DNA of 64,000 nucleotides from JAXLYE01 sp046351595. Its GTDB lineage: Bacteria > Myxococcota_A > Polyangia > Palsa-1104 > JAEUJZ01. The stretch is from positions 1,798,001 through 1,862,000 of the forward strand of contig JAXLYE010000001.1 in NCBI GenBank assembly GCA_046351595.1, read 5' to 3'. The translations under genes were made by a program, and so were the position numbers. Position 1 is the stretch's first letter; the number at the start of each line of letters is the position of its first letter. The notes under the pieces were generated by a model. The model worked only from the letters and a program-made list of their open reading frames with translations. It ran no database searches and was not told the origin of the DNA. This document shows positions 56,151 through 64,000 of this stretch, piece after piece.

Positions 56151-56588
56151 ATGCTCGCCGTCGCGCTGCCGGCCTTCCAGCCGCTGGTCGTGTTCTCCGT
56201 CCTGCTCGTGCTCAAGATGGCCGCGGTCGCCTTTGCCACCGCCAACGCCCGGCGCAAGTCGCAGGTGGTGGTGAACCCCGAGGACACCGGCGTCAACCCC
56301 GGCTCGCACGTCGAGCCGCAGGAGGCGCCGGCGACGCTGCGGGCCAAGCGCGCGCACCTCAACGACCTCGAGAACATCCCGGGCTTCCTGGTGCTGGCGA
56401 CGCTGTTCGCGCTCGCCGGCGGCTCGGCGACGGCGGCCTGGGCGACCTTCGGCGTCTACTTCGCCGCGCGCACGCTGCACACGATCTGCTACCTCGGGCA
56501 GAAGCAGCCGTGGCGAACGGTCCTGTTCGCGATCGGGCAGCTCACGCTGCTGGCGCTGATCGTCCAGCTGGTGATGAAGGTGCTGTGA
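56151..56588 (+). CDS. MAPEG family membrane protein
   Basis: A 145-residue protein with four predicted membrane helices. RAHLNDLENIPGFLVLATLFAL and FGVYFAARTLHTICYL are characteristic of MAPEG proteins (microsomal glutathione transferase / prostaglandin E synthase-1 group). These bind glutathione at the membrane; the presence of gshB in this window is consistent. The biochemical role in bacteria is not settled. AGAAGGAG precedes the ATG. Three copies of CCGGGCACCG follow its stop. Confidence 0.9.
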   Translation: MLAVALPAFQPLVVFSVLLVLKMAAVAFATANARRKSQVVVNPEDTGVNPGSHVEPQEAPATLRAKRAHLNDLENIPGFLVLATLFALAGGSATAAWATFGVYFAARTLHTICYLGQKQPWRTVLFAIGQLTLLALIVQLVMKVL

Positions 56589-57029
56589 CCGGGCGCCAAA
56601 CCGGGCACCGCCGGGCACCGCCGGGCACCGCCGCCCGGCACACCTCGTCTCCTCGGGGCAGCGCCCGCTCCGCCTGCCTTCCTCCTCGGTACGCGCCCAG
56701 CCGCTAAAGCGGCTGCCTCGCGAAATCTTGACCTGCGCGCATTTCTTACACCTAGCTGCGCTAACCCCTTGAAATCAAAGCGGTCGTTGTGGTTTCATCG
56801 CCCCAGATCGGGCGCTTATGTGCACAACAGTCGCAGCACCACCTAGCTCCGGCTAGTGGGCTCCTCGCGGCTTGATCTCCGCGAGTCAGGGCTCAACGCA
56901 GAGCACGCAGGGCGAACAGGGATGAGCAGCAATCGCCCCGCGCAGGAAGGCCCCGCGAGGCACGTGACAGCGCCACTCGCAACCGGACACCGCACCCCCC
57001 AGCGGGGTGCAGCAGGTGAGGAGGGACGT
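56589..57029 (+). promoter_or_regulatory. Long upstream region of the CdnL gene
   Basis: A 441-base region. It starts with a 10-bp repeat (CCGGGCACCG at 56601, 56611, 56621) and GC-rich DNA, then becomes locally AT-richer from about 56720. TTGACC (56728-56733) and TTGAAA (56769-56774) are candidate -35 boxes, each with only weak -10 sequences 17 bases on. GGTGAGGAGGG precedes ATG 57030. No gene seen, although one frame is open from 56856 in phase with CdnL. Confidence 0.4.
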
Positions 57030-57507
<478 letters not shown>

Positions 57508-57518
<11 letters not shown>

Positions 57519-58668
57519 CCCGGCGCGGCGCCGCGGCCTTCGGGGCCTCGGGGTGCGCCGGCTCCTTCTCGGCGGTGTCGAGCCAGCCGCGGGTGCGGAA
57601 CCACAGGAACATCCCGCCCGGCACCACCAGGAACATCAGCGCCAGGGCGAAGATGAACGCCCCGTGCGACTTGAACGGCATCATCTCGAAGTTCATCCCG
57701 AACAGCCCGCTCAAGAATGTCGCCGGCAGCAGCACCGACGACAGGATCGTCAGCTGCTTCATGATCTCGTTGGTCCGCTGCGCCACCGCGGACATGTACG
57801 CGTCGACGCAGTTGCCGAGGAGATCGCGGCCGGCCTCGATGCTCTCGTAGATGCGCGTCAGGTGGTCGTAGATGTCGCGGAAGTAGGGCGCGGTCCGCTC
57901 GCCGATCAGCATCAGGCCGCCGTGGCGCGACAGGTTGCCCATGACGTCGCGCTGCGGCGACAGCACCCGCCGCATCGCCACCAGCGTCTTGCGCAGCGAG
58001 TAGATGCGGTGCAGATCCAGGCGATTGGGGCGATCGAAGATCGCCTCCTCCATGTCGTCGAGGATGTCGCCGAGCTGCTCGAGCACCGGGAAGTTGGCGT
58101 CGCACAAAAGGTCGGCGAGCAGGTAGTACAGGAAGTCGGTGCCGCGGCTCATCAGCTGCGGGTCGTGCAGCACCTTCTGCCACGCCGTCGCCAGCGACGG
58201 GCTGACCTGATCGTGCACGGTCACCAGGAAGCCCTGGCCGATGAAGGCGTGTGTCTCCAGCACCGCCACCGCGACGCGGCGATCGCGGCACTCGGCCCAC
58301 AGCACGCGCGGCATGTGCATCGAGTTCTCGGTGTCGACAAGGCCGCTCGAGCCGGGCACCGTCCGCAGCGGCGTCGGCACCACCACGAAGTTGTGGGTGA
58401 CCACGAACAGGTACGGGCTCGCGCCGGCGTACTCCTCGAGCTTGGGGCGCTGATCGAAGTGAAGGCAGTCCTCGAGCGCCAGCGGGTGGAAGCGGAAGCC
58501 CTGCGCCAGCAGGTCGATGTCCGTCTGCGTCTGCTCGCTGACGTCGACCCAGCGCAGGATGCCCGAGCCCGGCGGCGGCATGGAGCAGGCCGCGCGCGCG
58601 GCGTCGCCCTTCAGCTCGGTCAGTCGCGGCTGACCGCCCTCGGTGCGTAGCTCCAGGACTCGGATCAT
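57508..58668 (-). CDS. corA: CorA-type magnesium/divalent cation transporter
   Basis: A 386-residue channel. A large cytosolic domain (with helices rich in acidic residues) precedes two membrane helices near the C-terminus; the first ends in the signature FGMNFEMMP, where GMN forms the pore selectivity filter. The C-terminus after helix 2 is short and Arg/Pro-rich. ATG 58668 is preceded by GAGGAGCCCGAG; the longer upstream frame is shadow. It overlaps cdnL by 11 bases at the 3' ends and is divergent from the amylase gene. Confidence 0.93.
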
Positions 58669-58784
58669 CTCGGGCTCCTCCTCATCGGGCTCTTCCGCAG
58701 GAAACCGCGGGGGCGGGTTGTCGCGAAGCCACACCGGGCTTGGCGTGCGCCAGGCCCTACGATAGCGTGTGCGCGCGAGGAGCC

Positions 58785-60998
58785 ATGGCTGAAATACTGT
58801 CTCGTCTGTTTCGCCGCACAGTCCGTCGCGGGCCGGTCGCGCCCGCCCGTCCCCAGACCTGCGCGATCGGCAGGACCCGGGCGACCCGCGCAACCCGGGC
58901 ACCGCGCCGGGCCGGTGCGCTCGCGCTCACGGCCGCGGTCCTCCTCGGGAGCGGCGCCGGCGGCTGCGGCGGCGAGTACGGCGAGGACTTCCCGACCACG
59001 TCGGTGATGAGCGGCGGCGACTGGCGCGACGAGATCATCTACCAGCTCATCGTCGATCGCTTCGCCGACGGCGACGTCAACAACAACCACCGCGTGATCT
59101 ACTCGGCGCTCGGCCGCTACCAGGGCGGCGACTGGCAGGGGGTCATCGATCACCTGGACTACCTGCAGCAGCTCGGCGTGACGACGCTGTGGATCTCGCC
59201 GATCGTCAAGAACATCGACTACGACGCCGGCTTCGACGGCTACCACGGCTACTGGACGCAGAGCTTCAGCAAGATCAATGCGCACTTCGGCTCGCCCGGC
59301 AAGCTGCGCGAGCTCGTCGCAGAGGCGCACGGCCGCAAGATGAAGGTGGTGCTCGACATCGTCACCAACCACGTCGGGCAGCTGTTCTATTACGACATCA
59401 ACGGCAACGGCCAGCCCGACGAGATCGTCACCGGCAGCTCGTCGCTCGACAGCACCGACCCGCTGGCCCGGCTGACGCGCGCCGACGAGTACGACCCCGA
59501 CTTCGATCGCCGCGGCGTCCAGGGCCAGAACGGCCTCGGCCCCTCGGGCGCGGCCAACATCCGCTTCCTCAACATCCCCGAGATCAACCGCGTCGTGCCC
59601 GAGCCCATCCGCTTCGGCCCGGGCGAGGACGAGGTGCTCGACTTCAGCCGCCCCGGCGTCTATAACCGCCGCGGTCGCGTCACCAACTATGACGTCTGGG
59701 AGCAGCTCACCACCGGCGACTTCCCCGGCGGCCTGAAGGACCTCGACACGCGCAGGAAGGACGTGCGCCGCGGCCTCATCGTCGCCTTCGCCGAGATGAT
59801 CCGGCGCTACGACTTCGACGGCTTCCGCATCGACACCCTGAAGCACGTCGAGCACGAGTTCTGGCAGGAGTTCGCGCCCGCGATCCGCAAGTACGCGCGC
59901 AGCGAAGAGATCCCCTACGGCGTGCGCCCGCTGAGCGTGCCCAAGACCAACTGGTTCATGTTCGGCGAGGCCTTCGACGGCGACGACTCGCTGCTCGGCG
60001 AGTTCACCTACAACAACGAGGTCGACTCGGTCTTCTACTTCTCGCAGAAGTTCCAGGTCTTCGCCGACGTGGTGAAGTGCGGCGGCCCGACGAACAAGGT
60101 GCGGGCGCTGTGGAACGACCGGCTGCGCTTCGACCCCTCGACCGCGCGCCTGCACGACGCCACGCGCACCTGCAACCCCGGCCGCTGCCTCCGCTACGCC
60201 TCGGGCGAGACGCTGCCCGATCCAGTCGCCGGAAAGCCGATCTACAACCAGCAGCCGCTGCCCGGCGGCGCCGTCGACGAGAGCGGCCAGGGCGTGGCGC
60301 CGCCGCGGCTGCTCGTCAACTTCCTCGACAACCACGACGTGTCGCGCTACCTGTCGCCGGTCGACGGCTGCTACAAGGATCCCGACGACGCGCGGCGTAA
60401 GCTGCACAGCGCGCTGTCGATCCTGCTCACCGAGGACGGCATCCCCTGCATCTACTACGGCACCGAGCAGGAGTTCGCGGGCGGCAACGACCCCGCCAAC
60501 CGCGAGCGCCTGTTCGACACCGTCTTGGAAAATGTCTATCGCGGCGGCGCCGGCGCGCAGCGCGAGGTCATGAGCCGCTCCGGCTTCTCGACGGAGAGCG
60601 AGAGCTTCAAGTGGATCGCGCGGCTCACCCGGGTGCGCAAGGCCTACGCGCCCTTGCGCCGCGGCGACCTCAAGGTGCTGTGGGCCACGGACCGCACCGG
60701 CAGCGAGACCGACGCCGGCATCCTCGCCTACTCGCGCAGCTACGGCGGCAAGGGCGCGCTCGTCGTCGTAAACGTCAGCGACAAGCAGAGCCAGAGCAGC
60801 TTCGGCGGCGCGACGATGACGGTGACGCCCTTGTTCCCGCCGAACACACGCCTGGTCGACGTGCTCGCCGACCCGTACGACACCACCGCCGAGCGCGCCT
60901 ACGTCGTGCCCGCCAGCGGCCAGCTCAACGTGCGCCTGTCGCCGCGCTCGACCAAGATCCTCGTCCCCGAGGCCGACGTGGTGCAGGTCCCGCAGTAA
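58785..60998 (+). CDS. Alpha-amylase family glycosidase lipoprotein (GH13)
   Basis: A 737-residue lipoprotein: basic start, long Arg/Thr/Ala stretch, lipobox GAGGC, so probably surface-attached. GH13 regions are all visible: VVLDIVTNHV, DGFRIDTLKHV (nucleophile Asp350), FGEAFDG (Glu395) and FLDNHD (Asp515). DINGNGQPDE is an Asp/Gly calcium-site-like insertion. It should cut alpha-glucans such as starch or glycogen. ATG 58785 has GCGAGGAGCC in front. The first about 50 residues before the lipobox are longer than a usual signal. Confidence 0.93.
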   Translation: MAEILSRLFRRTVRRGPVAPARPQTCAIGRTRATRATRAPRRAGALALTAAVLLGSGAGGCGGEYGEDFPTTSVMSGGDWRDEIIYQLIVDRFADGDVNNNHRVIYSALGRYQGGDWQGVIDHLDYLQQLGVTTLWISPIVKNIDYDAGFDGYHGYWTQSFSKINAHFGSPGKLRELVAEAHGRKMKVVLDIVTNHVGQLFYYDINGNGQPDEIVTGSSSLDSTDPLARLTRADEYDPDFDRRGVQGQNGLGPSGAANIRFLNIPEINRVVPEPIRFGPGEDEVLDFSRPGVYNRRGRVTNYDVWEQLTTGDFPGGLKDLDTRRKDVRRGLIVAFAEMIRRYDFDGFRIDTLKHVEHEFWQEFAPAIRKYARSEEIPYGVRPLSVPKTNWFMFGEAFDGDDSLLGEFTYNNEVDSVFYFSQKFQVFADVVKCGGPTNKVRALWNDRLRFDPSTARLHDATRTCNPGRCLRYASGETLPDPVAGKPIYNQQPLPGGAVDESGQGVAPPRLLVNFLDNHDVSRYLSPVDGCYKDPDDARRKLHSALSILLTEDGIPCIYYGTEQEFAGGNDPANRERLFDTVLENVYRGGAGAQREVMSRSGFSTESESFKWIARLTRVRKAYAPLRRGDLKVLWATDRTGSETDAGILAYSRSYGGKGALVVVNVSDKQSQSSFGGATMTVTPLFPPNTRLVDVLADPYDTTAERAYVVPASGQLNVRLSPRSTKILVPEADVVQVPQ

Positions 60999-61057
60999 CC
61001 GGCTGCGGCAGCCGCAGTCACCGCCCCGGACACCGCAAGACAAGAGGAGAGGCTCGC

Positions 61058-61525
61058 GTGTCGTCTTCGCTGCTCGTCCACCTCCGCTCGGTCCTTGGCA
61101 ACGCCGTCGAGCCGCTCGCGGGAGTGACCTGGCGGCGCATGTTCGGCTGCGACACCGCGTTCGTGCGCGACCAGATCTTCGGCCTGATCTGGAAGCACGG
61201 GCGCATCGGCCTGCGCCTGCCCGACGCCGAGGCCGCGGCCGAGCTGCTCGGTCAGCCAGGCGCGGAGCCGTGGGCGCCGGGCGGCGAGCGGCCGATGCAG
61301 CACTGGGTGCTCGTTCCCGAGGAGCTGCACGACGACGAGGACGAGCTCGCACGCTGGGCGCAGCGCGCGCACACCCTGGCCCTGGCCGCACCGCCCAAGC
61401 CGGACAAAGCGCCCCGGGCCAGCAAGCCCGCGCCAAAGTCCAAGCCCGCGGCAAAAGCCAAGCCCGCACCCAAGTCCAAGCCCGCGCCGGCTCGTGGCGC
61501 GCCGCGGCCGGTCACCCGAGCGTGA
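61058..61525 (+). CDS. TfoX N-terminal domain protein with Lys/Ala/Pro tail
   Basis: A 155-residue protein. Residues 1-100 form a TfoX/Sxy N-terminal domain (TWRRMFGCDTAFVRDQIFGLIW, RPMQHWVLVPEEL), a family linked to competence regulation in some bacteria, but often of unknown role. The last 50 residues are a Lys/Pro/Ala repeat tail (KPAPKSKPA-type). GTG 61058 follows AGAGGAGAGGCTCGC. The last 14 bases overlap the AllA-like gene in antisense. Confidence 0.88.
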   Translation: MSSSLLVHLRSVLGNAVEPLAGVTWRRMFGCDTAFVRDQIFGLIWKHGRIGLRLPDAEAAAELLGQPGAEPWAPGGERPMQHWVLVPEELHDDEDELARWAQRAHTLALAAPPKPDKAPRASKPAPKSKPAAKAKPAPKSKPAPARGAPRPVTRA

Positions 61526-62015
61526 TCTGGATCGGCTCGGGCAGCGGCTGCTCGACGCAGTCCTCGGCGCCGCCGTCTTCCCAGGCCAGCATCACCAGAT
61601 CCGTCGCTTGATCGAGCGCCGCGATCGGGTGGTGCCAGACCCCGCGGTCGTAGTTTACGGCCTGCCGCGCGCCGCAGACGAAGGCGCGCAGCCCGTCGAG
61701 GTCCGGCCCGCCGCCCGGGCCCGTCGGCGCGACGACCACCAGGTAGCGCGACGCCGCCATCGGCACGAACAGCTGCGACGAGTGCGGGTGCCGCTCGAGC
61801 AGCGTGATCGTGAGCGGCAGCGCGCGCGCCGCGGCCCGGAACACCGCGAGGTTGGGCGCCGCGTGCGCCCGATCGCTGCGCAGCTCGGCCGCGAAGTCCG
61901 AGCGCAGCGCCGTGCCCTGGTTGGCGGCCCGCGACGGCGTCGCCCCGGCCTCGACGACCTGACCGAACGGAGCAAAAGCCGCGCAGGTGAGCGCCTCCGC
62001 CCGCACAGCCCGCAT
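61512..62015 (-). CDS. Ureidoglycolate lyase (AllA) family protein
   Basis: A 167-residue protein. LLERHPHSSQLFVPM and NYDRGVWHHPIAALD are the conserved cupin-like segments of ureidoglycolate lyase, which cleaves ureidoglycolate to glyoxylate and urea at the end of purine breakdown. Its start shares one base with the stop of the HIUase gene (TGATG), so the two are translationally coupled. No other allantoin genes are in the window. Confidence 0.9.
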   Translation of the reverse strand: MRAVRAEALTCAAFAPFGQVVEAGATPSRAANQGTALRSDFAAELRSDRAHAAPNLAVFRAAARALPLTITLLERHPHSSQLFVPMAASRYLVVVAPTGPGGGPDLDGLRAFVCGARQAVNYDRGVWHHPIAALDQATDLVMLAWEDGGAEDCVEQPLPEPIQITLG

Positions 62016-62365
62016 CAGCTGCCCCGGTAGGTGCTGTAGCCGAAGGGGCTGATGAGCAGCGGCACGTGGTAGTGCTCGTCCGCGCTGCCGACGTCGAAGG
62101 TGATGCTGACCGATGGGTAGAAGCAGGCCTGGCCGCGGCCCTTGAAGTAGTCGGAGATTTGGAAGGTCAGGCGGTAGGTGCCGGCCTCAAGGCTCGGCGG
62201 GGACGAGCCGTCCTCGGGCAGCAGGCTGCGGACGCGGCCGTCGTCGTTGGTGACCGACTCGCCGATCGGCTGGAAGGTGCCGTCGAGCCCCCGCTCGAGG
62301 GTGACCCGGACCTGCCCGGCCGGGCGGCCCCGCGAGGTGTCGAGGATGTGCGTGCTGATTCCCAT
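62015..62365 (-). CDS. uraH: 5-Hydroxyisourate hydrolase (HIUase)
   Basis: A 116-residue transthyretin-like enzyme converting 5-hydroxyisourate to OHCU in urate degradation. It begins with STHILDTSRGRPA and ends in the family C-terminus YRGS; ITFDVGSADEHYHVPLLISPFGYSTY carries the active-site His and the usual HVPLLLSP type strand. Length is normal. ATG 62365 has no strong ribosome binding site but is the only sensible start. Confidence 0.95.
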   Translation of the reverse strand: MGISTHILDTSRGRPAGQVRVTLERGLDGTFQPIGESVTNDDGRVRSLLPEDGSSPPSLEAGTYRLTFQISDYFKGRGQACFYPSVSITFDVGSADEHYHVPLLISPFGYSTYRGS

Positions 62366-62521
62366 GGCCGGCTACTCAAGCAGCAGCCGCCGCGCCGCGC
62401 AAGCGCCTCGTCACATACGGTGTCGAGCGCAATACGCGGTGCGGGTGGCACCGGGGTCCCCCTCGGGCTGTGCGCGCGGAGCACACCGTGCGCTGCCGCC
62501 TGCTCAGCCCGGGCCGCGGGA

Positions 62522-62704
62522 TCAGTTGCGGTAGACCTTGATCACCGACGGAGTCTCGTCCTCCAGGCCGGCGAGGTTGCCCTCGACCTCGGCGCGGGCG
62601 CGGCGGATCTCCTCGACCGCCGCGGCGCGGTTCAGGACGCCGATGATGGCCTTGATCTGCTCGCTGAGATCCAGCACGTCGATCGTGTGGTTGAACCGTG
62701 GCAT
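62522..62704 (-). CDS. 60-residue conserved-looking small protein, unknown function
   Basis: A short but convincing gene: AAGGAGG lies 5 bases before ATG 62704. The product (MPRFNHTIDVLDLSEQIKAII...) is acidic and helical, without Cys, signal or membrane segment, ending SVIKVYRN. It is not recognised as a named family. It lies between the HIUase gene and the Ddl gene on the same strand with gaps of 156 and 182 bases, so it may have its own promoter. Confidence 0.7.
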   Translation of the reverse strand: MPRFNHTIDVLDLSEQIKAIIGVLNRAAAVEEIRRARAEVEGNLAGLEDETPSVIKVYRN

Positions 62705-62886
62705 GGCGGCCTCCTTGGTTGGGGGTAGTTCGTCTCGCTGTCTGAGCCGCTAGCGACGCAAGACGGGTGCCAGCCACGCCGGGCCGATCGCCGACCGGGA
62801 TCCACGGCCCGGTACGGCCCCTCGGCGGGAGCTAGGAAGGTGGGCAGGGAGGAAGGCGGGGAGATAGGAAGGTGGGACGGGGATCG
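62705..62886. other. Intergenic region with purine-rich imperfect repeats
   Basis: A 182-base gap. At 62834-62880 lie imperfect copies of GGAAGGTGGG/GGAAGGCGGGG (purine-rich), directly after the ddl stop. No gene seen; possible promoter of the 60-residue protein. Confidence 0.45.
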
Positions 62887-64000
62887 TCAGGTGCGGATGA
62901 AGTCGCGGACCAGCGCCTTCTTCTGCGCGTGCCGCTTGAGCGCGAGCTCGATGAGGCGGGTGATAAGCTCGCTGTAGCCGACGCCCGAGGCCTCCCACAG
63001 CTTCGGGTACATGCTGATCGAGGTGAAGCCGGGCAGTGTGTTCACCTCGTTGAAGTACAGCGCCGGCCGGCGCCCGGTCTTTTCGTCGTCGGGCAGCGGC
63101 TTCTCGAGGAAGAAGTCGACGCGGGCCAGGCCCTCGCACTCCAGCGCCCGGAAGGCCGCCGCGGCCAGGCGCTGCGCCTCACGCAGCTCGCCGGCATCGA
63201 GCGCCGCCGGGATCGACAGCGACGCGCCGTTCTCGTCGAGGTACTTGGCCTCGTACGAGTAGAACTCGTGGCGCGGGTTGATCTCGCCGACGGTGCTGCA
63301 CAGGGGCTGCCCGGCCGGGTCGGGGTTCTCCAGCACGGCGACCTCGATCTCGCGCGCGCCGGCGAGCCCGCCGACGGCCTGCTCGATCAGCACCTTGCGG
63401 TCGAAGCGGAAGGCGTCCTCGACGGCCGCGACCAGCTCCTCGGGCCGCTTCACCTTGTGCACGCCGACCGACGAGCCGGAGCCCGCGGGCTTGACGAAGC
63501 ACGGGTAGCCCAGGCGCTCGCCGACGAGCGCCGGCAGCGACGTCGGGTCCCAGGCGCCGGCGCGCAGCGACAGGTACGGCACGATCGGCACGCCGGCCGC
63601 CGCGCACAGCCGCTTGGCGACCTCCTTGTCCATGCCCACCGCCGAGGCCAGGACGCCGCAGCCGACGTACGGCAGCTCGGTCAGCTCGAGGAAGCCCTGG
63701 ATCGTCCCGTCCTCGCACAGCGTCCCGTGCATGACCGGGAACACCACGTCCACCGTCGGCAGCGCCGCGGCCGGCGCGAGCTCGCCGCCGTAGCGCATGA
63801 GCGTCGCGCCCCCGCCCTCGCCCTCAGACGACACGCTCGGCGAAGGCGGCAGCAGCACCGGCGGCAGGTCGCGGAACACCGGCAGCGACTTGGCGGCGCG
63901 GTCGATCGCGGCCGCGTTACCGGCGTGCCAGCGCCCGTCCTTGTCGACGGCGATCGGCACGGCCTCGAAGCGCTCGGGGTCGAGGTTGCGCAGCACCGAG
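62887..64000 (-). CDS. ddl: D-alanine--D-alanine ligase (5' end outside window)
   Basis: The frame is open to the window edge, and the codon before the first listed GTG (63996) reads Ser, as in the usual SVLRNLDPERF, so the true start and the first 25 or so residues lie to the right. This ATP-grasp ligase makes the D-Ala-D-Ala of peptidoglycan. PVMHGTLCEDGTIQGFLEL, CFVKPAGSGSSVGVHKV, VGEINPRHEFYSYEAKY and FNEVNTLPGFTSISMYPKLW are all present, so the ATP and D-Ala sites are intact. The C-terminus is basic. Confidence 0.95.
   Translation of the reverse strand, partial: SVLRNLDPERFEAVPIAVDKDGRWHAGNAAAIDRAAKSLPVFRDLPPVLLPPSPSVSSEGEGGGATLMRYGGELAPAAALPTVDVVFPVMHGTLCEDGTIQGFLELTELPYVGCGVLASAVGMDKEVAKRLCAAAGVPIVPYLSLRAGAWDPTSLPALVGERLGYPCFVKPAGSGSSVGVHKVKRPEELVAAVEDAFRFDRKVLIEQAVGGLAGAREIEVAVLENPDPAGQPLCSTVGEINPRHEFYSYEAKYLDENGASLSIPAALDAGELREAQRLAAAAFRALECEGLARVDFFLEKPLPDDEKTGRRPALYFNEVNTLPGFTSISMYPKLWEASGVGYSELITRLIELALKRHAQKKALVRDFIRT

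Noticed and set aside
56510..56707. Small open frame after the MAPEG gene
   Set aside because: It overlaps the MAPEG end out of frame, then covers a 10-bp tandem repeat; no ribosome binding site.

Overview
The window is very GC-rich, densely packed, single-chromosome-like DNA from what looks like a member of the Myxococcota (deltaproteobacterial myxobacteria). This rests on a CdnL/CarD-type regulator, a DUF1501 protein paired with a c-heme lipoprotein, many large secreted lipoproteins, an FHA protein, a branched-chain/pyruvate dehydrogenase operon, long Ala/Pro/Lys-rich tails on housekeeping enzymes, and near-complete GC use at third codon positions. No rRNA, tRNA, CRISPR array, insertion sequence or prophage was seen. 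The genus cannot be fixed from this sequence. Both ends cut genes: a metalloprotease-like lipoprotein on the left and D-Ala-D-Ala ligase on the right.

Layout. 1-8.6 kb: metalloprotease lipoprotein, homocysteine methyltransferase plus polysaccharide-polymerase-like pair, and a 1428-residue giant low-complexity protein followed by an array of palindromes. 8.7-18.2 kb: DCC thiol protein, MFS carrier, FHA protein, DUF1501/heme-lipoprotein pair, a small regulator-like protein behind a hairpin-rich leader, a second MFS carrier, and a ferritin-like desaturase. 18.5-27.7 kb: thiolase plus hotdog thioesterase, a minisatellite, FG-GAP protein, GNAT, an esterase whose halves appear circularly permuted, SCP2-like protein, FAD monooxygenase and a secreted M15-like peptidase. 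27.7-36.3 kb: membrane protein, UvrC, START protein, and a methyltransferase-fold plus coiled-coil protein. 36.5-39.5 kb: a four-gene sulfur-carrier operon (cysteine synthase, E1-like enzyme, CysO-like carrier, degenerate E1-like protein). 39.6-45.9 kb: 2-oxoacid dehydrogenase operon E1alpha-E1beta-E2-E1alpha-Lpd. 46.2-64 kb: aminotransferase, RNA methyltransferase, MarC, GshB, photolyase, endonuclease III, Nudix, methyltransferases, MAPEG, CdnL, CorA, GH13 amylase, TfoX, urate-pathway enzymes, Ddl.

How genes work together. The strongest functional unit is the sulfur-carrier cluster: the catalytic E1 lacks the N-terminal Arg-finger helix, and that helix is present on the neighbouring E1-like protein that has lost its ATP site. 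This suggests a bacterial heterodimeric E1 with the same division of labour as eukaryotic ubiquitin-like E1s. Cysteine synthase, the E1 pair, CysO and, further on, GshB point to sulfur and thiol metabolism. Photolyase and endonuclease III form a DNA-repair run; UraH and AllA-like enzymes belong to urate breakdown.

A second theme is repeats at gene borders. Short tandem arrays of 10, 12, 17, 21, 24, 28 and 30 bp fill several convergent junctions or sit in frame at protein termini. Two begin in the last codons of a gene, and two are built of GACC-N4-GGTC palindromes, one of them with T-tracts like tandem terminators.
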